Positions 10,319 to 19,870 of a DNA stretch of 64,000 nucleotides are shown here, piece by piece. The position numbers and the translations under genes are program-made. The stretch's first letter is position 1, and every line of letters starts with the position of its first letter. Source of the stretch: Amycolatopsis rubida (lineage in GTDB: Bacteria; Actinomycetota; Actinomycetes; Mycobacteriales; Pseudonocardiaceae); assembly GCF_900115345.1 (NCBI RefSeq), contig NZ_FOWC01000010.1, positions 211,910 through 275,909 of the forward strand, read 5' to 3'. The notes beneath the pieces are model-generated. The model was not told the origin of the DNA. It made no database searches and was given only the letters and a program-made list of their open reading frames with translations.

Positions 10319-11370
10319 GCAAGAACACCACCGTCGCCGCGGTGGCGGCAGGCTCGCCGCTGATCGCGATCGTGCTGGTCATCGTGCTGCTCTTCGGCGG
10401 AGCCGGAGCCAACAACAGCGAGATCAAGAAAACCGGCGGCATCAGCCTGGACTTCAACCCCGACGCCGTCCCGCCCTGGGCCAGAGACCTGCTCTCCTCG
10501 GCGGCCACGACCTGCCCCGACATCACCGCACCGATCCTCGCGGCGCAGATCGAAACGGAAAGCAACTGGAACCCCAACGCGCACAACGCATCCGGTGCCG
10601 ACGGACTGACCCAGTTCACCCCCGCCACGTGGGCCGCGTGGGGCGTCGACGGCGACGGCGACGGCCGCGCCGATCCCCGCAACCCGGCCGACGCGATCAA
10701 GTCGCAAGCCGGATACATGTGCTACCTGGCCAATTTCCTCAAAAGCAACAACGGACTGAACGGCGGCGTGGTCGACCTGGCGCTGGCCGCCTACAACGCC
10801 GGACCCGGCAACGTCCTGAAATACAACGGGATCCCGCCGTTCGCCGAAACGCAGAACTACGTATCCAAGATCAACCGACTGGCCGCGTCGAAATACGGAC
10901 GCCCCCGCGCCGGCGGCGGAGGTGCCGGCTCCGGCGGCGCCGCCGCCGGAGCAGCCGGACCGGTCATCGACGCCGCCCGCTCCCAGATCGGCCTGCCCTA
11001 CGCCTGGGGCGGCGGAAGCCTCAACGGGCCCAGCGGCGGCCAGGCGCCGGACGTCGGCGTCGTCGGGTTCGACTGCTCGGCTCTCGCGAGGTTCGCCTAC
11101 TACCAGGGAAGCAATGGCAAGATCACGCTGCCGCGCAGCTCGAAGGAGCAGTACCGGGCGACAAAGGGGCACCCCGTGCCCGTCGACCAGCTGCAGCCCG
11201 GCGACCTGCTCTTCTGGGGCCGAACAGCCGGATCCATCCACCACGTCGCGCTCTACATCGGCGGCGGCAAGATGATCGAGGCGCCCGAATCCGGCAAGAA
11301 ATTGCGCGAGACCCAGGCGCGCACCTCCGCACGCGATTACTTCGGCGCCACCCGCGTCCTCAACCCTTGA
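10315..11370 (+). CDS. Bifunctional SLT lytic transglycosylase / NlpC-P60 peptidase
   Basis: 351 residues. The start ATG overlaps the previous stop. An N-terminal membrane anchor (residues ~8-32) precedes a soluble lytic transglycosylase domain (~50-195) with the likely catalytic Glu82 in ETESNW, the GLTQFTPATW motif and AAYNAGPGNV. A Gly/Ala linker leads to an NlpC/P60 C40 peptidase domain (~215-351) with Cys254 in FDCSAL and the His pair 309-310 in IHHVALYIG. Such two-domain enzymes cut glycan strands and stem peptides and are the usual peptidoglycan-opening component of Gram-positive conjugation machinery. The gene pair with the upstream secreted protein supports a transfer function. Confidence 0.93.
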   Translation: MSKNTTVAAVAAGSPLIAIVLVIVLLFGGAGANNSEIKKTGGISLDFNPDAVPPWARDLLSSAATTCPDITAPILAAQIETESNWNPNAHNASGADGLTQFTPATWAAWGVDGDGDGRADPRNPADAIKSQAGYMCYLANFLKSNNGLNGGVVDLALAAYNAGPGNVLKYNGIPPFAETQNYVSKINRLAASKYGRPRAGGGGAGSGGAAAGAAGPVIDAARSQIGLPYAWGGGSLNGPSGGQAPDVGVVGFDCSALARFAYYQGSNGKITLPRSSKEQYRATKGHPVPVDQLQPGDLLFWGRTAGSIHHVALYIGGGKMIEAPESGKKLRETQARTSARDYFGATRVLNP

Positions 11371-11449
11371 GGCTTCGGGACCGGCCAGCCGTGCCGTGCC
11401 CGCGCGACGTCAGCCGCGCCGGGCGACAAGGGGAAAGCGAGGCTCGTCG

Positions 11450-12187
11450 ATGCTCGATCCTTATCTGTACTTGAACGTCGACGTGGGAGCGCCCGTCGAC
11501 ACGCGCGCCCTGCTGCGCGAGTGCAGGCGGCTGCTCGGCACCCCGGACGACGTGCCCCCGCTGATCTCACCGTCCGACGACCCTTCGACGCCCGGCAACG
11601 TCGTCATCAGCAATCCCGCCTCCTGGAGCTTCCCCGCAAGCCTGGAGCTCGTGTACGGCATCGACGGACCCCTGCAAGAGGCCGCGGGCGAGGACGCGCA
11701 CACGGGCATCGCCGAGAACCCCGCGAGCACCGGACCGCCTGCGGCGCAAGTGTTCTTCGTCCCCCATCCCGGCTGGCCACACATCTCGCGGACAGGCGCG
11801 ACCGAGCACGACCTGGGAGCGTGGCTGATCCGCGAGACGGGCCGCTGGCTGGACCGCCGCCAGCTGCCCTGGCAGTGGGGAGCCTGGGGATCCGGCGGCG
11901 ACGGCGTGCGCGTCAATGCCGCCGGACCGGCGGAGCTGGGGGCGTTGGGAAACGCCTCGGAAGGCGCGCTGTCCCCTGAGGACATCGACGAGGTCAACCG
12001 GTGGCTCCCCGGATGGCGGCGCGTTTGGCCGGGCCCGCAGAAGCCGGGGGAATCCCTGCTGCAGGAGTGGAAAGCACCCCCGCCGAGGGTCTCGGGCGGG
12101 GCGGGGAGGCCCTCGCCCGCGCGTCCCGGCGGCGCCGGAGCACGCCACAGCGCCGCGAATCCTCCGCGCCTGGGACGCCGCCGATGA
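11450..12187 (+). CDS. Conserved hypothetical protein
   Basis: 245 residues from ATG 11450, preceded by GGGGAAAG; an upstream in-frame start at 11396 has no ribosome site. The N-terminal 180 residues look globular (Trp and His rich, for example HPGWPHISR and LPWQWGAWGSGGDG); the last 40 residues are a Pro/Gly/Arg tail. No signal peptide or membrane segment and no family recognised. It lies 79 nt after the wall hydrolase and in the same direction, so it probably belongs to the same transfer-region transcript. Confidence 0.7.
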   Translation: MLDPYLYLNVDVGAPVDTRALLRECRRLLGTPDDVPPLISPSDDPSTPGNVVISNPASWSFPASLELVYGIDGPLQEAAGEDAHTGIAENPASTGPPAAQVFFVPHPGWPHISRTGATEHDLGAWLIRETGRWLDRRQLPWQWGAWGSGGDGVRVNAAGPAELGALGNASEGALSPEDIDEVNRWLPGWRRVWPGPQKPGESLLQEWKAPPPRVSGGAGRPSPARPGGAGARHSAANPPRLGRRR

Positions 12188-12426
12188 CCTCCGCCGCCTG
12201 GGCCCGGCGACATCAGGACACCGTCCCGTTCCGGCGCGAGGACGCGCCGCAGGCACGGCGAAACACCGTGCAGCGCAGCGGCCGCGCGGAACAGAAGACA
12301 CGGGCCGCTCCGCTCGACAGCGTCGTCGATCGATCCGACGGCCCCGGTCCGACACAGCTGCGCAGAGCCCGACGACCGCGCACGCGCATCCCCGGCCTGA
12401 CCGCTCCGCCTATTCAAGGAGGCCAT
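12184..12426 (+). other. Possible small coupled ORF
   Basis: An ATG at 12184 overlaps the previous stop as ATGA and opens a basic, Arg-rich frame (MTSAAWARRHQDTVPFRRED at its N-terminus) of about 80 codons before the next gene starts. The frame runs on into that gene without an early stop. The ATGA overlap argues for translation; low complexity and lack of a proper stop argue against it. Nothing else is visible in this 240-bp gap. Confidence 0.25.
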
Positions 12427-12427
12427 G

Positions 12428-13654
12428 ATGGAGCAACATCCTGCAGATTCGCCCCGCCCGCAGATCGGCGGGCGCACCGAGACAATCCTCTGGCCGGAAG
12501 GCTGGTCGCCCGCACAGGAGGGCGAATGGCTGTTCTACAACGGAGCGGAACACCCCGACGGCGAGATCGCGGTCGAGGCCTACGGGCGCTTCGATCACCC
12601 GCGCCGCCCGTCCGTTCCCGAATGGACCGCGTGGTTCACCTACGACACGGGAGAAAACACCGTTCAGCACAACCCCGTCACGATCACGGGCCCGGACGAC
12701 GCGGACCACGAATTCTGGCCGGACTCCATCGCTGACCTTCAAGAACTCCTCCGGCACGTCGGACGCTACGGCCATGCCCAGCCGGCGTCCGGCGGCTGGG
12801 AAGTCACGCCCGCGGTCACCGAGGCCGCGGCGCACGCCGCCGCTTCCGAGGACAGTTTCCGGCACGTCGTGCTCCGAAACGGCGAGAACGACTCCTGGAC
12901 GTTCATCGCCACCGGCACGCCGGTGCCGCTCGCCGGGCAGCCCTCCCCGCAGCAGGGCCTTCGCCAGGACGACCAGACACAGGAAATGGCAACGGCGGGC
13001 ACGGAAAAGATGTGGCTGCTGTACGTGGCGAAGTACGACGTCGGGTCACAGCACTCCGAACTCCTGCCCGACACCATCCGGCTTCTGGAATCCTCCCGTG
13101 ACGAGATCAGTTTCGAGCACCTCCAGGAAACACGTCAGCGGAGCGGACTCGGACATGACGTGCACACCGTGGCGCTAGACGTTCCGGCCGGGGCGAGCCA
13201 CGCCGACTTGGCCGAACATCTCACCCGCTATCTCACGGAGCAGCCGAAGTTCAATTTCTGGGACGAAGTCATCGGCGACGACATCGTCGTGGGCGGCGTC
13301 GTCTACGACGGCGATGTCTACGAACTCGACGGGGAGGGCGGCGTGCGCGAACAGGGCTCCGACGCGGATCCGGAATATCCCGATCCGATGGACGACCCGG
13401 AAAACGTCGAGCGGCTCGGAGCCTTGTTGAGCGGCGTCGACGCCCCGAACCACGAGGAACAGCCCGAAGCCTCCCGCGATTCCGGCGAGAATCCGAAAGA
13501 CGACAGCCCCGCGTCGGCCCCGGAACGGCAAGAACCGAGCGTGCCGTCGCGCAAGGACGACGGGCCGGCCGCGTCCCGTTCGCGGCCGCCGGGAACGGCC
13601 GGGGCGCGCCACGGATCCGCCGCCGACCCGAGCCGCCGCGCGCGCGGCCGGTGA
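12428..13654 (+). CDS. Conserved hypothetical acidic protein
   Basis: 408 residues. AAGGAGG lies two bases before ATG 12425 and five before ATG 12428, so the second is preferred. The first 300 residues look folded: an N-terminal part with WPEGWSPAQEGEWLFYNG and WTAWFTYDTGENT, and a second part starting MWLLYVAKYDVGSQHSELL. The C-terminal ~100 residues are acidic, then a Ser/Pro/Arg tail. No family recognised. It is the last plus-strand gene of the transfer block and converges on the minus-strand group that starts at 13733. Confidence 0.7.
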   Translation: MEQHPADSPRPQIGGRTETILWPEGWSPAQEGEWLFYNGAEHPDGEIAVEAYGRFDHPRRPSVPEWTAWFTYDTGENTVQHNPVTITGPDDADHEFWPDSIADLQELLRHVGRYGHAQPASGGWEVTPAVTEAAAHAAASEDSFRHVVLRNGENDSWTFIATGTPVPLAGQPSPQQGLRQDDQTQEMATAGTEKMWLLYVAKYDVGSQHSELLPDTIRLLESSRDEISFEHLQETRQRSGLGHDVHTVALDVPAGASHADLAEHLTRYLTEQPKFNFWDEVIGDDIVVGGVVYDGDVYELDGEGGVREQGSDADPEYPDPMDDPENVERLGALLSGVDAPNHEEQPEASRDSGENPKDDSPASAPERQEPSVPSRKDDGPAASRSRPPGTAGARHGSAADPSRRARGR

Positions 13655-13732
13655 GAAGGGCGCAAGGGCAAGGCATTCGCGGCGCGTCGTCGTTGCGTGC
13701 TCGCCCGCAGAGACGCGTGCTCCGGAGACGGT

Positions 13733-14704
13733 TCACGGGGCCGCCGAGGCGGAGCACAGCACCGAGTCGGCGGGCATCGCGGTGCCCGCGGCCTGGCCGA
13801 GGATCATGCAACGGAGGTCCGCGTCGGACTGCATCACCGGCGTTCTCCCGCCGAAGAGAAGCGCGCCGACGGCCACCACGAACATCCGGATCACCGCGTC
13901 GCTGCCTTTCTTGGTGACGGGCGACTGGTACAGCAGGTACCGCGCGGTCTGCCACTGCCGGAGCTGATCGTCGTGGCGCCGGGCGAACAGAGCGGCGAGC
14001 TGGTCGAGAGCGGCGGCGAGGATCCGGGCGCTGTCCTGGTGATCGGCGGTCACCGCGTAGAGCAGCTCCCCGCCGACCTCGACCTGGCCGGTGTCCTCGC
14101 CCCGGGCCCGGACACGGGCCAGCAATCGGTCGGCGACGCGCCGGGCGGCGGCCCCGCGCACGAGCCGGTTGCCGTTCACCCGCCGGCCCCCCGGCAGCGT
14201 CACGACGTTGACCAGAACGTCGCGGCCGCGCTGGCCCTCGGCGTCGAACCGCGCGAGCGCGGCCTCCCCGTACGCCTCCATGATCGTGCTGGCCGGGCTC
14301 GGCCGGCCGCCGTCGAAGGTGCGGGTGCGGGGGTTCCAGGCCGATCCGGTGCGGAGACGTCCGACGCGACCGATCCGGTCGAAGTTCACGCCGCCCGCGC
14401 GGATGGGCAGGCGGAACCGTTCGGGGTCGTGGCGCAGGCCGTGCCCCGGCCGCCCGGCGGAGGTCAGTGCTTTTTCGTAGCGCCACCGCACCAGGGCGGC
14501 GTAGGCGCCGCGCAGCAGTTCCACCCGACCGGCGTGGTCGCGGGCTCCCGGCAAGTGCTCGGCGAGGAGGAGGCGCGCGGCTTCGGCGGCGGAGGCCTGC
14601 GCCTGCGCGAAGCCGCGGACGCGGCGCTGCTCGGCGGGGTCGGCGGTGCGCAGGGCCAAGGCCGGAGTGGGGAACGAGGCTGCGGTGATCGAGTAGGCTT
14701 CCAC
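13733..14704 (-). CDS. Conserved hypothetical protein, plasmid type
   Basis: 323 residues from GTG 14704; no good ribosome site is visible and other starts are possible. Mostly helical and Ala/Arg rich, with conserved-looking islands WNPRTRTFDGG, TLPGGRRVNGNRLVRGAA and YLLYQSPVTKKGSDAVIRMF, and a hydrophobic stretch FVVAVGALLFGG near the C-terminus. I do not recognise the family. It lies downstream of the DnaB-N-like genes, separated by a hairpin at 14806-14839. Confidence 0.65.
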   Translation of the reverse strand: MEAYSITAASFPTPALALRTADPAEQRRVRGFAQAQASAAEAARLLLAEHLPGARDHAGRVELLRGAYAALVRWRYEKALTSAGRPGHGLRHDPERFRLPIRAGGVNFDRIGRVGRLRTGSAWNPRTRTFDGGRPSPASTIMEAYGEAALARFDAEGQRGRDVLVNVVTLPGGRRVNGNRLVRGAAARRVADRLLARVRARGEDTGQVEVGGELLYAVTADHQDSARILAAALDQLAALFARRHDDQLRQWQTARYLLYQSPVTKKGSDAVIRMFVVAVGALLFGGRTPVMQSDADLRCMILGQAAGTAMPADSVLCSASAAP

Positions 14705-14805
14705 GACTCACAGCGTCGCGACGAAACCCGTTGCGCAGCAGGGGTTTCCCGTGCCCGAAGGACTCGGGAGACAGGAAACACCGCGCCTGGTCCCGGCCCG
14801 GTGAG

Positions 14806-14839
14806 CGCCCGGCGGCCGCGCAGCCGTGGCCGCCGGGCG
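14806..14839 (-). terminator. Hairpin after 14844 gene
   Basis: Perfect 12-bp stem (CGCCCGGCGGCC with its complement) and a 10-nt loop, 5 nt past the stop of the minus-strand gene ending at 14844. No U-run, as is common in actinomycetes. Confidence 0.6.
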
Positions 14840-14843
14840 GGCG

Positions 14844-16088
14844 TTATCGCGAGCGTCCCCGCGACGAGGGGCCGGGCCCGGGAGCGGGATGGTTGCGGAC
14901 CGGGGGAGGCCCGTCGAGAGTGCGCGAGATCGCGGACCGTCCTTCCGGGACGGCGCCGGCGAGTCGCTCGGCGTTCATGCGCAGAGCCGCCGAGACGGTG
15001 TCCACGGTCTGGCGGACCTCGTGCAGCGGCCGTTTGCGGTCCCGTGCCGCGGCCTGCATGGCATCGCTGGCCTGGTGTGCGTGGTGGTGGAGCGCGGCGT
15101 GGACCACAGTGGACACGGTGCTCTCGCTGACCGGTGCGGACTTGCGGGCCAGATCCATGAGTTCGTCGGGCGGAAGGCCCTGCCCGTGGTCCTCGGCATA
15201 GATCTCGCCTTCCCAGGCCACGGTGACCGGGTCGACCGGCACCGAAGGGGAAGCTGTGGCGAGAGCGCGGATCGCCCGCCAGGTGGCGGCGTTCGCGGGC
15301 GATCCGGTCAAGTCTTCCGGCATGAACCGCGCGATCAGATCCGGCCGCTTGCCCGCCAGCACGGAGCCGATCAACCGCTTTTCGGCCCGGTCGACCAGCA
15401 AGGGCGACGGCGGGACGGCGGGGGCGAAGGAGGCCGGGTCCTCCGCGACCGGGATGCCCGCGCCGGGCCCGCGAATGCCGCTGCTCAGCGCGCGATCGTG
15501 GTCCTGGATCGCGCGCAGGTCACCGGAGATCCGGCCGCTGCCGCCGACCGACCGGGTTCGGACCGCCCACTGCTCGATCTGGCGGCGTGCGGAACTCTCC
15601 AGCACTCGCTCGGCGTAATGCGCGTGGTGCGGAGTCGTGCTCGGCGGCGCGGCCAGGTACAGCTCGGTCATCAAGCGGGACTGCCGTGCCGTGCCGGCGC
15701 CGGGCCTGTCGGCGAGGACGTCCCGCACCGCGAGGACGTTGTGGATGACGGCGTTGCGCGTCGCCGGCGAGAAGTCGTTGCCGACCAAGTCTTTCTCGGG
15801 CATCGACTGCAGCTCGCCTCGGCCGTGCAGTTCCTGTATCGCCGAGTAGACCGACCCCAGCTCGGGATCCGCGAAATCGAGCGGCCGCAGCCATCCCTGC
15901 ACGTCGGCCAGCCGAGCCGGACGGTGCAGCAAGGCGCCGAGCACCGCCGTTTCGGCGAGCCGGGTCGCGTCGCCGGGCGACGACGCTCGCGCGCCGTGAC
16001 CGGCGCCGACGGCCCCCGGTGCCGGCGCGTGGCCGACGTCGGCCGGCGGGCCGGCGAGTCCGGCCACCCGAGGGGCCGGGACGGTCAT
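14844..16088 (-). CDS. Tandem DnaB-N-like domain protein without helicase
   Basis: 414 residues. Residues ~44-95 match the replicative helicase DnaB N-terminal domain pattern (ETAVLGALLHRP...LRPLDFADPELGSVYSAI), and a second, more diverged copy follows at ~235-290 (EKRLIGSVLAGKRPDLIARF..EDLTGSPANAATWRAI). There is no Walker A/B or RecA-type ATPase domain. The start ATG overlaps the stop of the small upstream gene (ATGA). DnaB-N domains mediate helicase-ring contacts and primase binding; a protein with only these domains could modulate host DnaB or be a structural or replication accessory. That role is inference. Confidence 0.7.
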   Translation of the reverse strand: MTVPAPRVAGLAGPPADVGHAPAPGAVGAGHGARASSPGDATRLAETAVLGALLHRPARLADVQGWLRPLDFADPELGSVYSAIQELHGRGELQSMPEKDLVGNDFSPATRNAVIHNVLAVRDVLADRPGAGTARQSRLMTELYLAAPPSTTPHHAHYAERVLESSARRQIEQWAVRTRSVGGSGRISGDLRAIQDHDRALSSGIRGPGAGIPVAEDPASFAPAVPPSPLLVDRAEKRLIGSVLAGKRPDLIARFMPEDLTGSPANAATWRAIRALATASPSVPVDPVTVAWEGEIYAEDHGQGLPPDELMDLARKSAPVSESTVSTVVHAALHHHAHQASDAMQAAARDRKRPLHEVRQTVDTVSAALRMNAERLAGAVPEGRSAISRTLDGPPPVRNHPAPGPGPSSRGRSR

Positions 16089-16357
16089 CGTCCCGCGCGG
16101 GCATCCGCGTCGGCGACGGCCCGGTCGGCCAGCGCGAACCTGCCGCGGGGGTCTTCGACGTCGTCGAATATCGCGGCAAGGGACTCCACCGCCGGGGTGT
16201 AATCCGCCTTGCCGACTTCGAGCACGTACCAGCGATCTCGGAACTTGACCGCGTCCGGCACCACGCCTCCCAGCGACCGGGAGAACCGGCGCGCCTCCCC
16301 GGCGTCGACATACGCCTGCATTTGCGCGGGCGCGATGTCGCTGAGCAGTTCCCCCAT
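16085..16357 (-). CDS. Small hypothetical protein between DnaB-N-like genes
   Basis: 90 residues from ATG 16357, chosen because AAGGAG stands 7 nt upstream; an alternative ATG at 16426 would overlap the previous gene's stop by 4 nt and give 113 residues. Contains FRDRWYVLEVGKADYTP, a compact mixed fold. Its stop overlaps the start of the next gene as ATGA. The coupling on both sides shows one operon (18156 to 14844). Function unknown. Confidence 0.7.
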   Translation of the reverse strand: MGELLSDIAPAQMQAYVDAGEARRFSRSLGGVVPDAVKFRDRWYVLEVGKADYTPAVESLAAIFDDVEDPRGRFALADRAVADADARAGR

Positions 16358-16422
16358 GACGAACTCCTTGGCTGCTTTCCCTGTGGTGGACACGACCGCT
16401 GGCCGAGCGAAGCCGGACGCGG

Positions 16423-18156
16423 TCATCGAGCGACGCCCCGCCGACCGAGCTGCTCGACCGCCTTCTGCCGCTGCTGGCTCACGGTGTCTGCCCGTTTCGC
16501 CAGCTTGGACACCTCTCCCTGCGCATAGTCGAGCAGAGCCTGCGGGTCGATCGCCCGGTTCCGGGCCAATGCCTGGACGGTGTTCCGCGCTGTCTGCGAC
16601 TGGCGTTTCAGGCTGGCGTCGAAGACCGTCCGCAACGACCTCTCGATCTTGGATTCGCTCTTGTTCGGCGCGGTGTTGAATATCTTGGTCAGCTCCGTGT
16701 CCGACAGCACCGGCAAGCGCGGCTGGCCGGGGACGGGGCGCAGCTCCTCGAAGACCGACACGTAGTTGACCGGTTGCCCCTTCTCCTGGACCCGCTGGAT
16801 CGCCGCCCAGGTGTTGGCGTGCTCGGGGGAGGAGAAGTCCTCCGGCGTGAGGCCGAGGTCCAGACCGGCGCCCGAGTGCAGGGCGAGGTGGATCAAGTGG
16901 CGTTCGGCCCGGCGGACCAGCGGCGCGCCCAGCGCCCGCAACCCCGACGGCTGATACGGCTGCGTCGCGAGCTCCACGGCCCTGTCCAGGTCCCGGTAGG
17001 ACTCGCCGGACGGTCCGGTGCGCTCGACCGCGCGGGCGAGTCGTTCGGCGAGCTTCTCCAGCGAGGCTGTCACCGTAGCCAGGTTGGACAGCATGTCCTC
17101 GGCCGTGCCCGTGCGGCGGCGGAAGAACGACGGCCGGATCAGCGGCGATGGGCGGACCATCTGGACGCCCAGGCTCTCGACGTGCCGGCGGACCGAGTCC
17201 TCGAGGACCATGCGGCCCAGCCGCATCTGCGCGCCCTCGTCGTAGACGCCGCGGTAGGCCACGGTGTCCGCGGGCGCGGCGGCATTGACCTGCCCGACGA
17301 CTTCGGCGAGGTTCGGGATCACGGCGCCGGTGAACCGCTGGTCGTGCAGAGCTTCGCGCAGCGCGACGTAGTTTTCCTGGGCCGCCTGCATGCGCTCCCC
17401 GGCGCCCTCGATGGCGTTCACCTCCTGAAGACCGTTGGTGTGGGCCAGGCCCCGGATCGTGGTGTAGAGCGCCCGCAGGGACGATTCGGAGAAATCTCTG
17501 GGGCCGAGGAACTTCTCGATGTCGTCGATCGCGTTCGGCGCGTGGACCAGGCTGCCGAGCAGCGCATGCTGGGGCAGCAGGTTCGGGTTGTACGTGTAGA
17601 GCGTCGGCTCGTCCTCCTCCGGCTCCGCCGCACCGGAGGTCTGAGGAGGATCCGCGTCCGCAGCGGGTTCGGGCGCGGCCTCGGCTCCGTCGTTGGCGCG
17701 ACGGCGGTCGAGCGCGTCGCTCAACGGCCGCTCCGGCCGTTCCTCCGGCCTCGCCCCTGCGGCCTCGGCGGTTCCCGGCCGGTTGCTGTCGCGGATCCGG
17801 GTGCGGTCGACGCCGCCCGCCTCGGCGGCCGGTCGAACCTCCGACGGCCCGTCGGCGTTCGGCTCGACGGCGGTTTCAGAGCGAGCGGCGTCCGCAGCAG
17901 GTTCGGGCGCGGCCTCGGCTCCGCCGTTGGCGCGACGGCGATCGAGCGCGTCGCTCAACGGCCTCCCCGGCCGTTCCTCCGCCTTCGCCCCGGCGTCGGG
18001 ATCGGCGGCTTCCGCCGGCTGAGGCTCCGCTGGTGCGGGCTGCGCCGGGGCGGCTGTTCCGGCGCGGTTGCCCGCGAGGTACCGGTCGCTGATGCGACGG
18101 CCCGCCCCGTTGATGCGTTCCCTTTCGGCAACGCCTTCGGTCGTGGTGCCAGCCAC
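16423..18156 (-). CDS. Second DnaB-N-like domain protein with Pro/Ala N-terminus
   Basis: 577 residues from GTG 18156 with AGGGGGACGACC before it. The first ~190 residues are disordered and contain a duplicated segment (PLSDALDRRRAN repeated ~75 residues apart). Residues ~195-245 fit a DnaB N-terminal domain (LPQHALLGSLVHAPNAIDDI..RDFSESSLRALYTTI), and a second copy lies at ~415-470 (ERHLIHLALHSGAG..EDFSSPEHANTWAAI). A coiled-coil-like C-terminus follows. No ATPase domain. It is a paralog in architecture of the protein at 14844-16088, first gene of the coupled group. Confidence 0.72.
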   Translation of the reverse strand: MAGTTTEGVAERERINGAGRRISDRYLAGNRAGTAAPAQPAPAEPQPAEAADPDAGAKAEERPGRPLSDALDRRRANGGAEAAPEPAADAARSETAVEPNADGPSEVRPAAEAGGVDRTRIRDSNRPGTAEAAGARPEERPERPLSDALDRRRANDGAEAAPEPAADADPPQTSGAAEPEEDEPTLYTYNPNLLPQHALLGSLVHAPNAIDDIEKFLGPRDFSESSLRALYTTIRGLAHTNGLQEVNAIEGAGERMQAAQENYVALREALHDQRFTGAVIPNLAEVVGQVNAAAPADTVAYRGVYDEGAQMRLGRMVLEDSVRRHVESLGVQMVRPSPLIRPSFFRRRTGTAEDMLSNLATVTASLEKLAERLARAVERTGPSGESYRDLDRAVELATQPYQPSGLRALGAPLVRRAERHLIHLALHSGAGLDLGLTPEDFSSPEHANTWAAIQRVQEKGQPVNYVSVFEELRPVPGQPRLPVLSDTELTKIFNTAPNKSESKIERSLRTVFDASLKRQSQTARNTVQALARNRAIDPQALLDYAQGEVSKLAKRADTVSQQRQKAVEQLGRRGVAR

Positions 18157-18226
18157 GGTCGTCCCCCTGCCTTCGTGGTGTAGGGCAGATCGCGTGCTGC
18201 GCCCCCGCGCGGCACGCTCGCCCGGT

Positions 18227-19870
18227 TCAGCGCGTGCGCGGCCGCGTGGCCGTCGTCGTCACGGTGCGGTGCACGGTCGCCGTGCGTGCCGCGGCGGCCT
18301 TCCCGGCGGCGTTCTCGGCGGCGGCGGCGTTGTGCTCGCCGGCCGCGGTCGCCTGGCCTTCGGCGTGTTCGTCGATCGCCGGTGTCGCCGGGTCGTCGGG
18401 TGTGGCCATCTCGGCCTCGGCGCGGCCGGCGTCCTTGTCCGCGCGTCCGCGCCATGCCGCGGCTTCGGGGATGCCGTCGGGATACCGTTCGGCGACCCGT
18501 TCCTGGATCCGCTCGTCGTGGGGGAATTTCTCCGCGATCATCGCGTCGATCTCGGGATGGCCGTGCCCGAACATCGTCAGCGCGAACCGGCGGTCGTTCG
18601 CCTTGTCCGGGTCCCATTTCCTGACGGTTTCGGCGAGTTCGGCGGTCGTGTCCGCGTCGAGTTCCCGCGCGGCCATGACCTCGGCCGCCGATTCCCCGGT
18701 CACCGCGGCGGCGACGGGGGATTCCCCGCGCCTGCGGGCTTCGGCGCGGGCCGCCTCTTTGCTGCGCCGGACCAGCGACGGGAACTTCCGTTCGAGTTCG
18801 CGGTCCACGGTCTGGCCCCAGCGCGTGTACTCGGCTTTCGCCATGAACCGGTGCTCGGTGCTGTCCGGGTCCAGGCCGCGCGCCCAGCGCAGCGCGTCGG
18901 CGGGGGAGCTTCCCCGTCCCGGCCGCGGCGCCGTCGTGGCCACCACCTCGCCGTCGACGACCATGCCGCCGCCGGGCGGAGCCCCCCGCCCTGGCTCCCG
19001 TTCCGCGCCGGGCGCGCGGACGGTGTCCTCGTAGCGCGGCAGCTCCCGGGCCTGGTTGAGGACGCTGTAGGCCGCCCGGGAGGGCCATTTGACCTCGCGC
19101 CAGCTGCTCAGCGCGCGGCCGATGATCGTGGCCAGCCGGTCGGGGTCGGCGCCGACGCGGGTGACTTCCTCGTTGGCCAGGGCGTGCAGTTCCTGCCAGG
19201 CGGCGAAGTCCGGGTGCATCGGATCGCGCTCGTCGGTCAGCCGGGTGCCGAGCGTCCCGGGCACGTTGCGGTGCAGCGCGTCGGCCCAGGCGTCCTCGCC
19301 GAGCGCGAGCGGGCGGGCCCTGCCCCCCATCCTCGGTCCGGCACCGGGGCCTTGTTCGGTCCACTCGTGCTCGTCGGTGAAATGGCCGGGAGCGTGCGCG
19401 GCGAGGTTGTGGATCCGCGTGAGGTCGGCCGGGGTCGGGTTCTCCCGCAGCCACTTGGCCAGGTCGGCGGCGTCCTCGGCGTCGCGGCACACGACGAACA
19501 GCGACGCGCTGGGCGCCCCGGAATTGGTGTAGGTGTGGGCCTCGACGCCCCAGCCGGTGCCTTCGTCGTCCATCTTCGCCCACCACACGGCGGACGGCTC
19601 GCCCTCGAACTGGGTGGCCAGGTCGGCGGGAACCCGGCGCAGCCAGGCTTCCTGCTCGTCGTCGCTCATCAGCCGCAACGGCGGCACCTGGCGGACGAGG
19701 TGTTCCAGGTCGGACTGCTCGGCGTCGCCGCGGGCCATGCGGCCCGCGCGTTCGCGGCTGGCCGCCAGCCGCTGGCTGAGCAGCTGGCTGAACTGGTTGA
19801 GCGTGAACGCCCACTGCTGCAGCTCATGGCCGTCCGGCAGCACTTTCGGCGGCGATAGCGGCTCGCTCAT
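18227..19870 (-). CDS. Conserved hypothetical protein, plasmid type
   Basis: 547 residues from ATG 19870, preceded by GGGGGGAACACCGG. The N-terminal ~130 residues look globular (WAKMDDEGTGWGVEAHTYTN, LFVVCRDAEDAADLAKWL), the middle is helical with many charged residues, and the last ~110 are Ala/Glu/Thr-rich and probably disordered. No membrane segment. Lies 70 nt upstream of the DnaB-N-like operon on the same strand, so co-transcription is likely. Not recognised. Confidence 0.68.
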   Translation of the reverse strand: MSEPLSPPKVLPDGHELQQWAFTLNQFSQLLSQRLAASRERAGRMARGDAEQSDLEHLVRQVPPLRLMSDDEQEAWLRRVPADLATQFEGEPSAVWWAKMDDEGTGWGVEAHTYTNSGAPSASLFVVCRDAEDAADLAKWLRENPTPADLTRIHNLAAHAPGHFTDEHEWTEQGPGAGPRMGGRARPLALGEDAWADALHRNVPGTLGTRLTDERDPMHPDFAAWQELHALANEEVTRVGADPDRLATIIGRALSSWREVKWPSRAAYSVLNQARELPRYEDTVRAPGAEREPGRGAPPGGGMVVDGEVVATTAPRPGRGSSPADALRWARGLDPDSTEHRFMAKAEYTRWGQTVDRELERKFPSLVRRSKEAARAEARRRGESPVAAAVTGESAAEVMAARELDADTTAELAETVRKWDPDKANDRRFALTMFGHGHPEIDAMIAEKFPHDERIQERVAERYPDGIPEAAAWRGRADKDAGRAEAEMATPDDPATPAIDEHAEGQATAAGEHNAAAAENAAGKAAAARTATVHRTVTTTATRPRTR

